The position numbers and the translations under genes are program-made. The notes below the pieces were generated by a model. That model did not search any database, had not been told where the DNA came from, and saw only the letters and a program-made list of their open reading frames with translations. A stretch of DNA of 64,000 nt from Microbacterium ureisolvens (GTDB taxonomy: Bacteria; Actinomycetota; Actinomycetes; Actinomycetales; Microbacteriaceae): positions 310,001 through 374,000 of the forward strand of contig NZ_JAEUAX010000001.1 in assembly GCF_019511645.1 (NCBI RefSeq), given 5' to 3'. Positions 38,325 through 47,177 of this stretch are shown piece by piece (within the stretch, counting starts at the first letter, position 1; each line of letters begins with the position of its first letter).

Positions 38325-38362
38325 TTTACATGCTCGATACGTTCGAGCAATGGCAATGTAAT
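38325..38362 (+). promoter_or_regulatory. GlnR-like box and urtA promoter region
   Basis: TTTAC (38325-38329), six bases, GATAC (38336-38340), six bases, GCAAT, six bases, GTAAT follow the actinobacterial GlnR pattern GTnAC-n6-GAAAC-n6, with the best fit in the first pair (4 of 5 each). TGTAAT at 38357-38362 is a good -10 for urtA. Nitrogen-limitation control of the divergent urea uptake and urease operons is the expected reading, by inference. The rest of 38198-38324 carries the ureA promoter, which I cannot pinpoint. Confidence 0.5.
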
Positions 38363-38417
38363 GCCGCGGTTCCATCGTTGGTCCCACCTGAAGCGCCCGT
38401 GCGCTCGGTTAGCACCC

Positions 38418-38459
38418 CACCGCATCACACCCGAAACGCACCGCATCACCCTTGAAACG
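38418..38459 (+). repeat. Two tandem 21-bp repeats in the urtA leader
   Basis: Copies at 38418-38438 and 38439-38459 are identical at 18 of 21 positions, each containing CACCGCATCAC and GAAACG. The second ends at the urtA ribosome binding site. The GAAAC elements repeat with a 21-bp period, close to the 22-bp period of GlnR half sites. Confidence 0.75.
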
Positions 38460-38468
38460 GAGCACAGC

Positions 38469-39770
38469 ATGATCACCACCCACAGGAAGCGCCTCCGGGC
38501 GATCCTGGCCGCGGGGGCACTCGCCACCAGCGCCGCCCTGGTCCTCTCCGGCTGCGGCAGCCGCGCCGGCGACGCCGCCCCCACGGAATCGGCCGCGGCC
38601 GCCGAGAGCTGCGTCGACACATCCGGCGACACCATCAAGCTCGGCTTCCTCAACTCGCTCACCGGCGGCATGGCGATCTCCGAGAAGACGGTGTCGAACG
38701 TCCTGCACATGGCCGCCGATGAGATCAACGCCGACGGCGGCATTCTCGGCAAGCAGATCGAGTACATCCAGGAGGACGGCGCCACCGACTGGCCGACGTT
38801 CGCGGAGAAGACCGAGAAGCTGCTCACTCAGGACTGCGTCGCCGCGATCTTCGGCGGCTGGACCTCGTCCTCCCGCAAGGCGGTCAAGCCCGTCGTCGAG
38901 GAGCACAACGGACTGTTCTTCTACCCGGTGCAGTACGAGGGCCTCGAGTCCTCGCCCAACATCTACTACACCGGCGCGACGACCAACCAGCAGATCATCC
39001 CGGCGATGGACTTCCTCGCCTCGCAGGGCGTGAAGACGCTGTTCCTCGCCGGATCCGACTACGTCTTCCCGCGCACCGCCAACGCGATCATCAAGCTCTA
39101 CGCCGAGGAGCTCGGCATCGAGATCGTCGGCGAGGAGTACGTGCCGCTCGACAAGGACGACTGGACCACCCAGGTGGCGAAGATCGCCGAGGCCGACCCC
39201 GACTTCATCTTCAACACCATCAACGGGTCGTCCAACGTCGGCTTCATCAAGGCCTACTACGACGCCGGCCTGACGCCCGACACGACGCCGATCATCTCGG
39301 TGTCGATCGCCGAGGAGGAAGCCCCGGCGATGGGCCACGAGGTGACGGGCAACTACGCGTCGTGGAACTACTTCCAGTCGCTCGACACCCCGAACAACCC
39401 CGCCTTCATCGAGGCGTGGAAGGCCTACCCCGGCTCGAGCGGCGTGACCAGCGACCCGATGGAGGCCGCGTACATCTCGATGTACCTCTACAAGGCTCTC
39501 GTCGAAGCGGCCGGATCCTTCGACGTCGACGCGATCAACGCGGCTGCTGCCGAGAACGAGATCACCGTCGACGCGCCCGAGGGCGTCGTCACGCTCGACG
39601 GCGAGAACCACCACATCTCCAAGCCCGGCCACATCGGCAAGATCAACGCCGAGAACCAGTTCGACATCGTGTGGGAGTCCGACGCGTTCATCGAGCCCGA
39701 CCCGTACCTCTACGAGTACGACTGGTTCCCCGCGAACGTGCGCGACTCGCTGGTCGCTGCCGCGGGCTGA
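38469..39770 (+). CDS. urtA: Urea ABC transporter substrate-binding lipoprotein
   Basis: A 433-aa lipoprotein with signal peptide and lipobox LVLSGC (C29). The mature part is a two-lobe binding protein with IKLGFLNSLTGGMAISEKTV, FGGWTSSSRKAVKPVVE, LFFYPVQYEGLESSPNIYYTGA and SWNYFQSLDTPNNPAF, typical of UrtA/FmdD-like urea binders. It captures urea outside the membrane for UrtBC. GGAG precedes the ATG. A long hairpin separates it from urtB. Confidence 0.96.
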   Translation: MITTHRKRLRAILAAGALATSAALVLSGCGSRAGDAAPTESAAAAESCVDTSGDTIKLGFLNSLTGGMAISEKTVSNVLHMAADEINADGGILGKQIEYIQEDGATDWPTFAEKTEKLLTQDCVAAIFGGWTSSSRKAVKPVVEEHNGLFFYPVQYEGLESSPNIYYTGATTNQQIIPAMDFLASQGVKTLFLAGSDYVFPRTANAIIKLYAEELGIEIVGEEYVPLDKDDWTTQVAKIAEADPDFIFNTINGSSNVGFIKAYYDAGLTPDTTPIISVSIAEEEAPAMGHEVTGNYASWNYFQSLDTPNNPAFIEAWKAYPGSSGVTSDPMEAAYISMYLYKALVEAAGSFDVDAINAAAAENEITVDAPEGVVTLDGENHHISKPGHIGKINAENQFDIVWESDAFIEPDPYLYEYDWFPANVRDSLVAAAG

Positions 39771-39777
39771 CTCTCAC

Positions 39778-39825
39778 GGATGCTGAGGCCCCGTGCCGCA
39801 GGCGCGGCTCGGGGCCTCAGCATCC
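39778..39825 (+). terminator. 16-bp hairpin between urtA and urtB
   Basis: Arms 39778-39793 and 39810-39825 are perfect complements (GGATGCTGAGGCCCCG and its reverse), and an inner CCGC/GCGG helix extends it. Located just after urtA, it probably causes partial termination or protects the upstream message, so the binding protein is made in excess. Confidence 0.7.
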
Positions 39826-39886
39826 CATCCCATCCGGCTCCGTGCGCGCGCACGGAACCCATTCGCAGAGAAGGGAGTGATCGCAC

Positions 39887-40771
39887 ATGGACGCATTGAT
39901 ACCACCGCTGCTCAACGGCAGCGCCGTGGGTGCGCTGCTGCTGCTGGCAGCCCTCGGGCTCACGCTCATCTTCGGTCAGATGGGGGTGATCAACATGGCG
40001 CTCGGCGAGTTCATCATGGTCGGCGCCTTCGTGACCTACCTGACCCAGCTCGTGATCCCCTCCAGCGACATCTCGATCCCCGTGGCGCTCCCGGCCGCGT
40101 TCGTGGTGGCGGGCCTGCTGGGACTGCTGCTCGAGGTGAGCATCATCCAGTGGATGTACCGCAGACCCCTCGACACGCTGCTCGCCACGGTCGGCGTCTC
40201 GCTGATCCTGCAGCAGGTCGCGCTGCAGATCTTCCCCGCCCAGGGCGTTCCGGTGGAGAACCCCGGGTGGCTCCAGGGCCAGATCGACATCTTCGGGTAC
40301 GCGTGGCCCTACCGCCAGGCGTTCACGATCCTGCTCGCAGGGGTGTGCGTCGGCGCTCTCGCGGCGTGGCTCAAATACACGTCCTTCGGCCGCCGGATCC
40401 GGGCGACGGTGCAGAACCGTGATCTCGCCGAGACGGTGGGGGTCCGCACGCGCAACGTCGACCGCATCACCTTCTTCGTCGGGTCGGGTCTGGCCGGCGT
40501 CGCGGGAGTCGCCGCCTCCCTCATCGGCGGCACGAACTCCCAGATGGGTGTGCAGTACATCATTCCCGCCTTCCTGGTCGTCGTCGCCGGCGGAATCGGC
40601 CAGATCAAGGGCACCATCATCGCCGCGTGGGTGATCGGTGTCGCGATGGCGTTCTTCGCGGACTGGACGAGCGGAAGCCTCGCGCAGGTGCTCGCCTTCG
40701 TCCTGGTCGTGATCTTCCTGCAGGTCCGCCCGCAGGGCCTGTTCACCGTGCGCACGAGGGGGCTGGCATGA
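39887..40771 (+). CDS. urtB: Urea ABC transporter permease UrtB
   Basis: A 294-aa LivH-type membrane subunit. It has GLTLIFGQMGVINMALGEFIMVGAF near the N-terminus and the coupling-loop region FGRRIRATVQNRDLAETVGVRTRNVDRITF. The large extracytoplasmic N-terminal domain seen in some UrtB proteins is absent. GGGAG precedes the ATG. It overlaps urtC by ATGA. Confidence 0.95.
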   Translation: MDALIPPLLNGSAVGALLLLAALGLTLIFGQMGVINMALGEFIMVGAFVTYLTQLVIPSSDISIPVALPAAFVVAGLLGLLLEVSIIQWMYRRPLDTLLATVGVSLILQQVALQIFPAQGVPVENPGWLQGQIDIFGYAWPYRQAFTILLAGVCVGALAAWLKYTSFGRRIRATVQNRDLAETVGVRTRNVDRITFFVGSGLAGVAGVAASLIGGTNSQMGVQYIIPAFLVVVAGGIGQIKGTIIAAWVIGVAMAFFADWTSGSLAQVLAFVLVVIFLQVRPQGLFTVRTRGLA

Positions 40772-41859
40772 AGAAGCTGACGAAGCTCAACCCGTGGTAC
40801 TCGCTCATCGGCATCGCGGTCTTCGCGGTGCTTCTGCTGGCGGTGTCCCCCAACGTGCTCTCGATGCACTGGATCAGCAACCTGGGCAAATACAGCGCCT
40901 GGGCGATCGTCGCGGTCGGCATCGGCTTGGCCTGGGGCCGGGGCGGAATGCTGGTCATGGGGCAGGGCGTGTTCTTCGCGCTCGGCGCCTATTCGATGGC
41001 GATGCACCTCACGCTGGAGACCGCCGGCCCTGATGCGACTCCCACCTTCATGATCCTGTACGACCCGCTCGCGGCGGTGCCCGCGTTCTGGGAGCCGTTC
41101 CGCAGCGACTGGTTCACGGTGCTGGCGATCGTGCTGCTGCCGGTGATCGTGGCCGGCGTCCTCGGGTACGCGCTCTTCAAGCGCCGGGTCAAGGGGGCGT
41201 ACTTCGCGATCCTGACGCAGGCACTCGCCGTCGCCCTGGCGGTCCTCGTCAGCTCGACCATCCGGGAGACCGGCGGCGACACCGGGCTGAGCGACTTCAA
41301 GTACTTCTTCGGCTACGTGCTCGACGACGACGCGAACAAGCTCATGATCTACATGATCACGGTGGGCCTGCTCATCGTGTGCATGCTCGTGTCGTGGCAG
41401 CTGTATCGCAGCCGGTTCGGGGAGCTCCTGCTCGCCACCCGCGACGCGGAGGACCGCGTGCGGTTCCTCGGATACGACCCGGCGAACACCAAGCTGGTCG
41501 CCTTTGTGATCGCCGCGGTGATGGCGAGCATCGGCGGAGCGATGTTCGTCCCGCTCGTCGGCATCATCACTCCGCAGGAGATCGGCGCCTCCGCGTCCAT
41601 CCTGTTCATCGCCGGTGTCGCACTCGGCGGACGCGCGTCGCTGTTCGGCCCCGTGCTCGGCGCGATGGCGATCGGCTGGGGTCAGTCGAGTCTCGCGTCG
41701 AGCTGGCCGGAGGGCTGGATCTACATCCTCGGCCTGCTGTTCATCGTCGTGACCCTCTTCCTCCCGAACGGGCTCGCCTCGCTCGTCAGCAGGATGTGGA
41801 CGACGGTGCGGACCACAGCCGGCAGACGCTCCAAGGCCGACAGGAGGCTGGCAGCATGA
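40768..41859 (+). CDS. urtC: Urea ABC transporter permease UrtC
   Basis: A 363-aa LivM-type membrane subunit with WGRGGMLVMGQGVFFALGAYSMAMH, GDTGLSDFKYFFGY, and the coupling loop FGELLLATRDAEDRVRFLGYDPANTKL. It pairs with UrtB to form the urea channel. Start fixed by the ATGA overlap with urtB; its stop overlaps urtD likewise. Confidence 0.95.
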   Translation: MKKLTKLNPWYSLIGIAVFAVLLLAVSPNVLSMHWISNLGKYSAWAIVAVGIGLAWGRGGMLVMGQGVFFALGAYSMAMHLTLETAGPDATPTFMILYDPLAAVPAFWEPFRSDWFTVLAIVLLPVIVAGVLGYALFKRRVKGAYFAILTQALAVALAVLVSSTIRETGGDTGLSDFKYFFGYVLDDDANKLMIYMITVGLLIVCMLVSWQLYRSRFGELLLATRDAEDRVRFLGYDPANTKLVAFVIAAVMASIGGAMFVPLVGIITPQEIGASASILFIAGVALGGRASLFGPVLGAMAIGWGQSSLASSWPEGWIYILGLLFIVVTLFLPNGLASLVSRMWTTVRTTAGRRSKADRRLAA

Positions 41860-42677
41860 GCGGGATCGATCCGACGACGTCCCCCGCAGGCACGGGGGAG
41901 ACGCTGACTCCGGATGCCGAGACATCCGTGAAGGTGTCGAACCTCACGGTGACCTTCGATGAGTTCACGGCCGTGGACGACGTGAGCCTGCTCATGCTCA
42001 AGGGGCAGGTGCACTTCCTGATCGGGCCGAACGGCGCCGGCAAGACCACACTCGTCGATGCGCTGACAGGGCTCGTCCCGGCGACTGGCACGGCGATGTA
42101 CGACGGCATGGACCTGCTGTCGATGAAGACGAACAAGATCATCCGGGCGGGGGTGGGGCGCACGTTCCAGACCGCGACCGTCTTCGACGAGCTCTCGGTG
42201 CTGCAGAATCTGGACATCGCCGGCGGGCTGCACCGCAAGGCGTGGCGGCTGCCGCTCGCGCGGCGCGGTGTGCCCTCGTACGTCGAGGAGGCGCTCGAGA
42301 CGATCGGGCTCACCGAGCAGCGCGAAAAGCCTGCCGGAACCCTCGCGCACGGACAGAAGCAATGGCTCGAGATCGGCATGCTGCTCGTGCAGGACGCGAA
42401 GGTGATGTTCCTCGACGAGCCCGTCGCCGGCATGAACGCCGATGAGCGGGACGAGACCGGACGGCTGCTGCGCCGCATCGGCGACGAGCGGACGATCATC
42501 GTGATCGAGCACGACATGGACTTCGTGCGCAACTACGCCGAATGGGTGACCGTCATGCACATGGGCAAGCTGCTCACGGCGGGAACGGTCGAGCAGGTGC
42601 AGGCCGACAAGCGGGTCCAGGAGGTCTACCTCGGCTCAGCCGCGGACGCCGCTGTCGAGGGAAAGGGCGAACACTGA
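41856..42677 (+). CDS. urtD: Urea ABC transporter ATP-binding protein UrtD
   Basis: A 273-aa ATPase with Walker A GPNGAGKTT, a Q-loop in FQTATVFDELSVLQNL, a signature LAHGQKQWLEIGM and Walker B VMFLDEPVAGM. The GQKQ signature and EPVAGM are typical of UrtD. The first 25 residues are a Ser/Thr-rich extension. It joins urtE by TGATG. Confidence 0.95.
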   Translation: MSGIDPTTSPAGTGETLTPDAETSVKVSNLTVTFDEFTAVDDVSLLMLKGQVHFLIGPNGAGKTTLVDALTGLVPATGTAMYDGMDLLSMKTNKIIRAGVGRTFQTATVFDELSVLQNLDIAGGLHRKAWRLPLARRGVPSYVEEALETIGLTEQREKPAGTLAHGQKQWLEIGMLLVQDAKVMFLDEPVAGMNADERDETGRLLRRIGDERTIIVIEHDMDFVRNYAEWVTVMHMGKLLTAGTVEQVQADKRVQEVYLGSAADAAVEGKGEH

Positions 42678-43357
42678 TGCTCGAGATCAAGGGTGTCACC
42701 GCCGGTTACGGCCGCACCAAGGTGCTCCACGACGTCACCGTCGAGATCCCCACTGCGCGAGCGGTCTCGGTCATGGGGCACAACGGCGCCGGCAAGACGA
42801 CGCTGTTGCGGGTCGCCACGGGGCTGATTCCGGTGATGAGCGGTCAGGTGCTCATCGACGGTGAGGACGTCACACGGATGCCGCCCTCCAAACGCGTGCA
42901 GCGGGGACTCGGGTACGTCCCGCAGGGGCAGCAGTCGTTCCCGCAGATGACGACCCTCGAGAACCTGCAGCTGGTCGCCAGGCGACAGTCCGACATCGAC
43001 GAGGTCTTCGACCTCTTCCCTGTGCTCAAGGAGTTGTTGGGCCGGCGTGCGGGGCTGCTCTCCGGAGGTCAACGTCAGCAGCTCGCGATCGCCCGCACGC
43101 TGCTGACCAAGCCCAGGATCCTCGTGCTCGACGAGCCGACCGAGGGCATCCAGCCGAACATCGTCGCCGACATCGAACGGGTCATCATCGATCTCACCCG
43201 CCGCGGCGACCTCTCCGTTCTGCTCGTCGAACAGCATGTCGGCTTCGCGCTGCGGTCCACGCACACGTTCTACGTGCTGCAGTCCGGCCGGATCACGATC
43301 ACCGGCGAGGGGGGCAGCGCGGCCATCGACACCGTCCGCGGCGCGATGGCGATCTGA
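42677..43357 (+). CDS. urtE: Urea ABC transporter ATP-binding protein UrtE
   Basis: A 226-aa LivF-type ATPase: Walker A GHNGAGKTT, GLGYVPQGQQSFPQMTTLENL, signature LSGGQRQQLAIARTL, Walker B ILVLDEPTEGIQPNI. It completes the urea importer. The short 79-bp gap to the NCS1 permease suggests possible read-through. Confidence 0.95.
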   Translation: MLEIKGVTAGYGRTKVLHDVTVEIPTARAVSVMGHNGAGKTTLLRVATGLIPVMSGQVLIDGEDVTRMPPSKRVQRGLGYVPQGQQSFPQMTTLENLQLVARRQSDIDEVFDLFPVLKELLGRRAGLLSGGQRQQLAIARTLLTKPRILVLDEPTEGIQPNIVADIERVIIDLTRRGDLSVLLVEQHVGFALRSTHTFYVLQSGRITITGEGGSAAIDTVRGAMAI

Positions 43358-43436
43358 ATCAGATCGATTCCCCGCGGCAACGCGGCTGAAACACGCCTGC
43401 GGCATGATCCAGACAGTGGAAGCGCTGGAGGTGGGT

Positions 43437-45134
43437 GTGCATGCGCTGGGCGTGAGATCCGGCGCGCGGGGCGGGGACGCACGCTCCGCCGCCGAAGACA
43501 GCCTCGAGGACTACGCGTTCCGGTATGTGCCGCGCTCGTTCCGGCGCTGGAGCGCCCTGTCCGTCGGGGGCACCGCACTGGGATCCATCGCCTTCCTCGC
43601 CGACTTCTCGATCGGCGCCAGCATCGGCCTCGAGCACGGCACGACGAATGCCGTGCTCGGGATCCTCCTCGCCTCGGTGATCATCTTCTTCGTCGGGTTC
43701 CCGGTGGCGTTCTACGCGGCGCGGTTCAACATGGACCTCGATCTGATCGCCCGCGGCTCGGGTTTCGGCTATCACGGCTCCATCATCACGACCGTGGTGT
43801 TCGCCGGCTTCACGTGCATCTTCTTCGCCCTCGAAGGCGCGATCATGGCCCAGGGCCTGGAGGTCGCGGTGGGGATCCCGCTGCCCGTCGGCTATGTGAT
43901 CTCCACCGTGGTCGTGATCCCGATCGTCGTGTACGGCATGCGCGCACTGGAGCGGCTGCAGTTCTGGACGACGCCGCTGTGGCTCGCGCTCGCACTCCTC
44001 CCGCTCGTCTGGATCGTGTTCACCCAGCCCGACGCGGTGACGACCTTCATCCGGTTCGGGGGCGCCTCCGACGGCACCGTCAGCTTCAGCGCCATCGTCG
44101 CGAGCGCTGCCGTCTGCTTCGCCCTGACCCCGCAGCTGGCCGAGCAGATCGACTACATCCGCGTCATGCCGCCGCGCACGCCTCTGAACTCGAAGTCGTG
44201 GTGGGCGGCGTTCGTCTTCAGCGGTCCTGGCTGGGTGATCTTCAGCGGGACGAAGCAGGTGATCGGGCTGTTCCTGGCCGTCTACCTCGTGACGAAGGTG
44301 GACCCGGCTCTCACCGACCGTGCCGCCGAGCCCGTGAAGCAGTTCCTCGGCATGTACCAGTCGCTGGTGCCCGACTGGATCGCCCTTGCTCTCGTCCTCC
44401 TTCTCATCGTCATCGCGCAGGTCAAGATCAACGTGACGAACGCTTACTCCGGCTCACTCGCCTGGTCGAATGTCTACACGCGAGTGAAGAAGCGCTACCC
44501 CGGCCGGACCGTCTTCGTGATCTTCAACCTGGCGATCGCCCTGTCGCTCATGTTGATGGACGTCTTCAGCCTCATCTCCTTCGTCTTGAGCCTGTACGCG
44601 AACGTGGTCATGGCCTGGTTCGTGACGATCTCCGCCGACATCGTGATCAACAAGCACATCCTGCGGCTGTCGCCGCGCTTCCCCGAGTTCCGCCGCGGCA
44701 TGCTCCACAACTGGAACCCGGTCGGCCCGGTCTCGGTGGGGCTCGCCTCCCTGCTGTCACTGCTGTGCTTCGCAGGAGCGTTCGGCGCGGCGATGCAGCC
44801 GTTCTCGGTGCTCGTCGCCATCGGCGTCGCGGTCATCGTCACCCCGCTCATGGCGATCGTCACCCGCGGCCGCTATTACCTCCGACGGTCTTCCGACGGC
44901 ATCCCGAGTCCGATCCTCGACAGCGACGGCAACCCGTCCGGGGAGCGGCTGCGCTGCCACGTCACCGGCTACACCTTCGAGCGGCCGGATATGCTGGCCT
45001 CGGCCGAGTCAGGGCCACGGGGCGAACTGCAGTTCGTCTCGTCGCTGGCGCTGACGCTCGACGACTCCGACCGGTACGTCCTCCCGGCGGAGCCGGCCAG
45101 GCTCCATCGAGACGGGCGGGGAGGGATCCAGTGA
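43437..45134 (+). CDS. NCS1-family permease (cytosine/purine/allantoin type)
   Basis: About 565 aa with 12 hydrophobic segments. The N-terminus has SLEDYAFRYVPRSFRRWS and the first helices VGGTALGSIAFLADFSIGASIG, as in NCS1 symporters; later come ARGSGFGYHGSIITTVVFAGF and NVTNAYSGSLAWSNVYTR. A long polar C-terminal tail (about 60 residues) follows. It imports a nucleobase or related heterocycle with H+ or Na+. The GGAGG at 43427 favours the GTG at 43437; the ATG at 43404 has no ribosome binding site. It is followed directly by two TetR genes. Confidence 0.88.
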   Translation: MHALGVRSGARGGDARSAAEDSLEDYAFRYVPRSFRRWSALSVGGTALGSIAFLADFSIGASIGLEHGTTNAVLGILLASVIIFFVGFPVAFYAARFNMDLDLIARGSGFGYHGSIITTVVFAGFTCIFFALEGAIMAQGLEVAVGIPLPVGYVISTVVVIPIVVYGMRALERLQFWTTPLWLALALLPLVWIVFTQPDAVTTFIRFGGASDGTVSFSAIVASAAVCFALTPQLAEQIDYIRVMPPRTPLNSKSWWAAFVFSGPGWVIFSGTKQVIGLFLAVYLVTKVDPALTDRAAEPVKQFLGMYQSLVPDWIALALVLLLIVIAQVKINVTNAYSGSLAWSNVYTRVKKRYPGRTVFVIFNLAIALSLMLMDVFSLISFVLSLYANVVMAWFVTISADIVINKHILRLSPRFPEFRRGMLHNWNPVGPVSVGLASLLSLLCFAGAFGAAMQPFSVLVAIGVAVIVTPLMAIVTRGRYYLRRSSDGIPSPILDSDGNPSGERLRCHVTGYTFERPDMLASAESGPRGELQFVSSLALTLDDSDRYVLPAEPARLHRDGRGGIQ

Positions 45135-45700
45135 TGGACGAGATCATCGACACTCCGTCTGCGATCCTCGCGAGCGCGGCCCTGCTGCTGCGCCAGCGCA
45201 CCTTCGAGGACGTCTCCTATCTCGAGCTCGCCGAGGCCGCGGGCGTCTCCGAGCGCACGATCTACCGTCGCTTCCCGACGAGGTCGCACCTGCTGGAGGG
45301 GCTCGCTCGCTGGATCGAGGCCGAGCATTTCCCGATTCCGGGCTTCGGGACGGCAGCCGAGTTCCGCGACGCTGTGCGCGCAAGGTTCCGCGCCTACGAC
45401 GCGGAACCGGCCTTCGCCTTCGTGGCGGCCCGCGGTGGTGCGCTCTCACCGACCGCGGACGACCCTGCGGCGCCGATCACCGACGCGATCGTCGCGATGA
45501 TCGACGCCACCGCGCCGAACCTGAACCGCCGCGACGCCCGCAGGGCCGCAGCATCCATCCGCTATTTCGCCTCGCCGATGTTCTGGGCGCGGATGCGGAC
45601 CGGATTCGACATGAGTGCGGATGAGACGTTCGAAGTGTTCGATCTCGCCGTGCGGCGGGTGCTCCCCGCGGCGACCGAGGCGAATCGGGCAGCGTCGTGA
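45134..45700 (+). CDS. TetR-family regulator 1
   Basis: A 188-aa regulator with an N-terminal helix-turn-helix YLELAEAAGVSERTIYRRFPTRSHLL (about 29-54). The C-terminal ligand domain is diverged. The ATG overlaps the permease stop (TGATG). It closely resembles the next gene in the DNA-binding part (SAILA, DVS, AGVxERTxxRxxPTR, WIE), so the two are a tandem duplication. It probably controls the permease. Confidence 0.88.
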   Translation: MDEIIDTPSAILASAALLLRQRTFEDVSYLELAEAAGVSERTIYRRFPTRSHLLEGLARWIEAEHFPIPGFGTAAEFRDAVRARFRAYDAEPAFAFVAARGGALSPTADDPAAPITDAIVAMIDATAPNLNRRDARRAAASIRYFASPMFWARMRTGFDMSADETFEVFDLAVRRVLPAATEANRAAS

Positions 45701-46287
45701 ACGCTCCCGCGCCGGCGCCCGAGCTCTCGGGAACGCAGTCGGCCATCCTCGCCGCCTACGCCGAACTCATCGAGGAGGTCGGCACCGACGACGTGTCCTT
45801 CCGGCTGATCGCGTTGCGGGCGGGCGTCGGAGAGCGCACGGTCTTCCGGTACTACCCGACGCGCGTAGACCTTCTGCTGGCGACGTCGGGATGGATCGAG
45901 CGCACCATCTTCACGCGCGCGGAGTCCGACTCCATCTTCGACGTGCCGATCGCCATCCGCGAGGCGATGGAGGCCTACGACCGCCGTCCGGAGCTCGCCC
46001 ACGTCGTCGCCGAGACGGCGATGCGCGGCGTGAACGGAGCCGACCCCGTGCCGCATCGCGCCGAGTTCGATGCGATGCTGCTCCGCGAGGTCCCCGCCCT
46101 CGGCGACGAGGATCGCCGCGCCGTCGTGGCGGCTCTGTGCCACCTCGACTCCTCGGCAACCTGGGTGACGATGCGCCGCGAGCTCGGGATGAGCGGGCGC
46201 GACATCGCCGATGCGGCCACGTGGGCTGCCGAGGCGATCCTGGATCCCATCCGAGACCTCGGCGCTGCGAACGGGTCGCCATCGTAG
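45697..46287 (+). CDS. TetR-family regulator 2
   Basis: A 196-aa paralogue of the preceding regulator, with FRLIALRAGVGERTVFRYYPTRVDLLL as the helix-turn-helix. It starts at a GTG in a GTGA overlap. Two adjacent overlapping TetR genes could form a heterodimer or sense different ligands. The 137 bases after it hold a CG-rich palindrome (46315-46328) and the promoter of the GntR-type gene. Confidence 0.87.
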   Translation: MNAPAPAPELSGTQSAILAAYAELIEEVGTDDVSFRLIALRAGVGERTVFRYYPTRVDLLLATSGWIERTIFTRAESDSIFDVPIAIREAMEAYDRRPELAHVVAETAMRGVNGADPVPHRAEFDAMLLREVPALGDEDRRAVVAALCHLDSSATWVTMRRELGMSGRDIADAATWAAEAILDPIRDLGAANGSPS

Positions 46288-46380
46288 CCGGAACCGGCCC
46301 GCATTCCCGGGGTCGCCGGCGCCGGCGATCCAGACGTGAACTCCGCCGTCGATCGTCCGAAACAATCGGTGCACTCCTGG

Positions 46381-46392
46381 TTGGCATACTGT
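46381..46392 (+). promoter_or_regulatory. Candidate GntR operator and promoter, copy 1
   Basis: TTGGCATAC at 46381-46389 shares TTGGyATAC with the site ahead of the amidohydrolase gene and overlaps -10-like CATACT or TACTGT. It likely mediates autoregulation. Confidence 0.45.
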
Positions 46393-46424
46393 AGGCACCT
46401 CCGCCCACCGCCGAAAGGTGCTTC

Positions 46425-47096
46425 ATGACGTCGGATATTCCCCTCGGTCTCGCCGATCAGCCCCTTTCGGCCAAGATCTACGAACTGCTGCGCGAACGCA
46501 TCATCGAGGGTGTTCTGCGACCCGGGGAGCGGATTCGGGAGCGCGAGCTCGCCGCAGAGCTGAACGTCTCGCGAATCCCGATCCGGGAGGCGATGCCCAG
46601 GCTCGAGGCAGAGGGGTTCATCAAGACCCTTCCGCGCCGCGGTGCGGTGGTGACGGAGATGACGATGAACGATGTCGAAGAGCTGTTCGCCGTGCGCTCG
46701 AGCCTGGAGGTCCTCGCCGCGAAGCTGGCCGCTCAAGCGTGCGCGGCGGGACGCTCACCGGATGAACTGTTCGCTCGACTGGCGGAAGCGGAGGCGGCAC
46801 TCGAAGGGGCGGACGACGCCGCAATCGCCGGGGCGAACTCCGCGCTGCACGAAGAGATCCTCAACCTCTCATCCAACTCCTTGCTGATCGGCCTGATGGG
46901 TCCGATCAACGGGCGGGTGCGGCGGCTGTTCCGACTCGAGGCAGAGCGTGACCAGCGAGTGCTCTGCGCCGAACACAAGGAACTCTGCCACGCCATCGCG
47001 GACGGCAACGCCGAATGGGCGGGCGCCCTCGCATACGCGCACGTGGAGCACAGTCGCGCGGACTCCCTCCGCATCATTCGCGAACGGATGCGGTAG
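46425..47096 (+). CDS. GntR-family regulator (FadR/FCD subfamily)
   Basis: A 223-aa protein with the winged helix LSAKIYELLRERIIEGVLRPGERIRERELAAELNVSRIPIREAMPRLEAEGFI and an FCD effector domain (LFAVRSSLEVLAAKLAAQA, HEEILNLSSN, EHKELCHAIADGNAEWA) with His residues that usually bind a metal and a carboxylate ligand. It heads the catabolic locus and probably represses it until the substrate is present. AAAGG precedes the ATG. Confidence 0.93.
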   Translation: MTSDIPLGLADQPLSAKIYELLRERIIEGVLRPGERIRERELAAELNVSRIPIREAMPRLEAEGFIKTLPRRGAVVTEMTMNDVEELFAVRSSLEVLAAKLAAQACAAGRSPDELFARLAEAEAALEGADDAAIAGANSALHEEILNLSSNSLLIGLMGPINGRVRRLFRLEAERDQRVLCAEHKELCHAIADGNAEWAGALAYAHVEHSRADSLRIIRERMR

Positions 47097-47177
47097 TCAC
47101 AGGCCGATATGGCCTACCAGATCGACGAAACAATCCGTTTACGCAGCAGTTGAACCGGCGAAACACGGGAATGGAAT

